Shown: positions 63,814 to 64,000 of the stretch, piece by piece
Numbering within the stretch: the first letter of the stretch is position 1
How the letters are laid out: every line of letters starts with the position of its first letter
From: an uncultured Acidobacteriota bacterium
Lineage (GTDB): Bacteria > Acidobacteriota > CAIWXX01
Assembly (NCBI GenBank): GCA_903916735.1
Contig: CAIWXX010000054.1
Location: forward strand, 1 to 64,000
DNA length: 64,000 nucleotides
Direction: 5' to 3'
Translations under genes and position numbers: made by a program
Notes under the pieces: generated by a model
Told to the model about the DNA's origin: nothing
What the model saw: the letters and a program-made list of their open reading frames with translations, nothing else
Database searches by the model: none

Positions 63814-64000
63814 GAGAGGCATGCATTCCAAAATCTGCGGTTAAGCCGGGGATTTCGGCACCACCCTCCAGAGTGACGTCAAAGTCAAGCCGGAGCCTCA
63901 TCAGGAAATTTTACTTTCCTTCCTGCAACGATAGATGCGTGGAGAAATTGAGGGGGTTTGCTCCGCCCTCTACTCCTCTGCGACAACCTGCGTCTCATCC
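63814..64000. other. Window end, nothing recognised
   Basis: A weak stem (GAGGG.. / ..CCCCTC, about 63948-63969) may belong to a gene beyond the window. No gene is identified. Confidence 0.3.

Noticed and set aside
1-64000. CRISPR arrays, rRNA and tRNA genes
   Set aside because: Looked for regularly spaced repeats and cloverleaf-like or rRNA segments; none seen by eye, though a covariance-model scan was not possible.

Overview
The window reads as chromosomal DNA of an uncultured Gram-negative bacterium. It encodes an outer-membrane secretin, many lipobox lipoproteins and twin-arginine signal peptides. Protein styles such as the secretin operon with PKD/Ig domains, sulfatase-like lipoproteins, the sensor tail with an LPICAACKK-type motif, and DUF4416 remind me of Acidobacteriota, Desulfobacterota and neighbouring candidate phyla. 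I cannot fix the phylum from sequence alone. No rRNA, tRNA or CRISPR array was recognised.

Layout. 1-3460 (minus): end of a type II secretion/type IV pilus operon (Ig/PKD lipoprotein, GspC/PilP-like clamp, secretin running off the window). 4017-4861: a TacA/TacT-type toxin-antitoxin pair. 5216-8084 (minus): an M1-like metallopeptidase lipoprotein and an FG-GAP lipoprotein. 8359-17332 (plus): an unusual cassette of three zinc-ribbon proteins (one with a TM2 domain, one fused to an L7/L12-like domain and an Hsp70-like ATPase), a 1123-residue HerA/VirB4-like ATPase and three small acidic or charged proteins, with guanine-run tracts in its gaps. This is the best candidate for an undescribed system. 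18203-29404 (minus): a sulfatase-like lipoprotein, an Oxa1/EMC3-like membrane protein, a small RHH-like protein, three type I phosphodiesterase-fold proteins and cysN-cysD. 29936-31954 (plus): a sulfatase-TPR lipoprotein lacking the usual nucleophile.

32330-34975 holds murI and a decayed neighbour gene, partly duplicated as two direct repeats of about 498 bp bracketing a vapBC module. That is the footprint expected from single-crossover integration of a circle. 35583-44796 (minus) carries a PLP-dependent decarboxylase, an SRPBCC protein, a polyamine-type ABC transporter with fused permease and binding protein, a Fe-S aldo/keto reductase and a lipoprotein. 45-52.5 kb is a gene graveyard: SdpI-like, hydroxyacid dehydrogenase, LytS/LytTR, PIG-L, PAS and DUF4416 genes that are frameshifted or truncated, mixed with a dispersed repeat family and an Axe/Txe-type toxin-antitoxin pair.

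52574-63813 (minus) is a compact aromatic amino acid operon, trpL-trpE-G-D-C-F-B-A-aroF-aroA-aroB-HAD, with mostly overlapping genes. It is preceded by a sigma70-like promoter, a leader peptide containing Tyr-Trp-Tyr-Trp-Phe, and mutually exclusive antiterminator and terminator hairpins. It looks like a classical ribosome-dependent attenuator able to sense all three aromatic amino acids.
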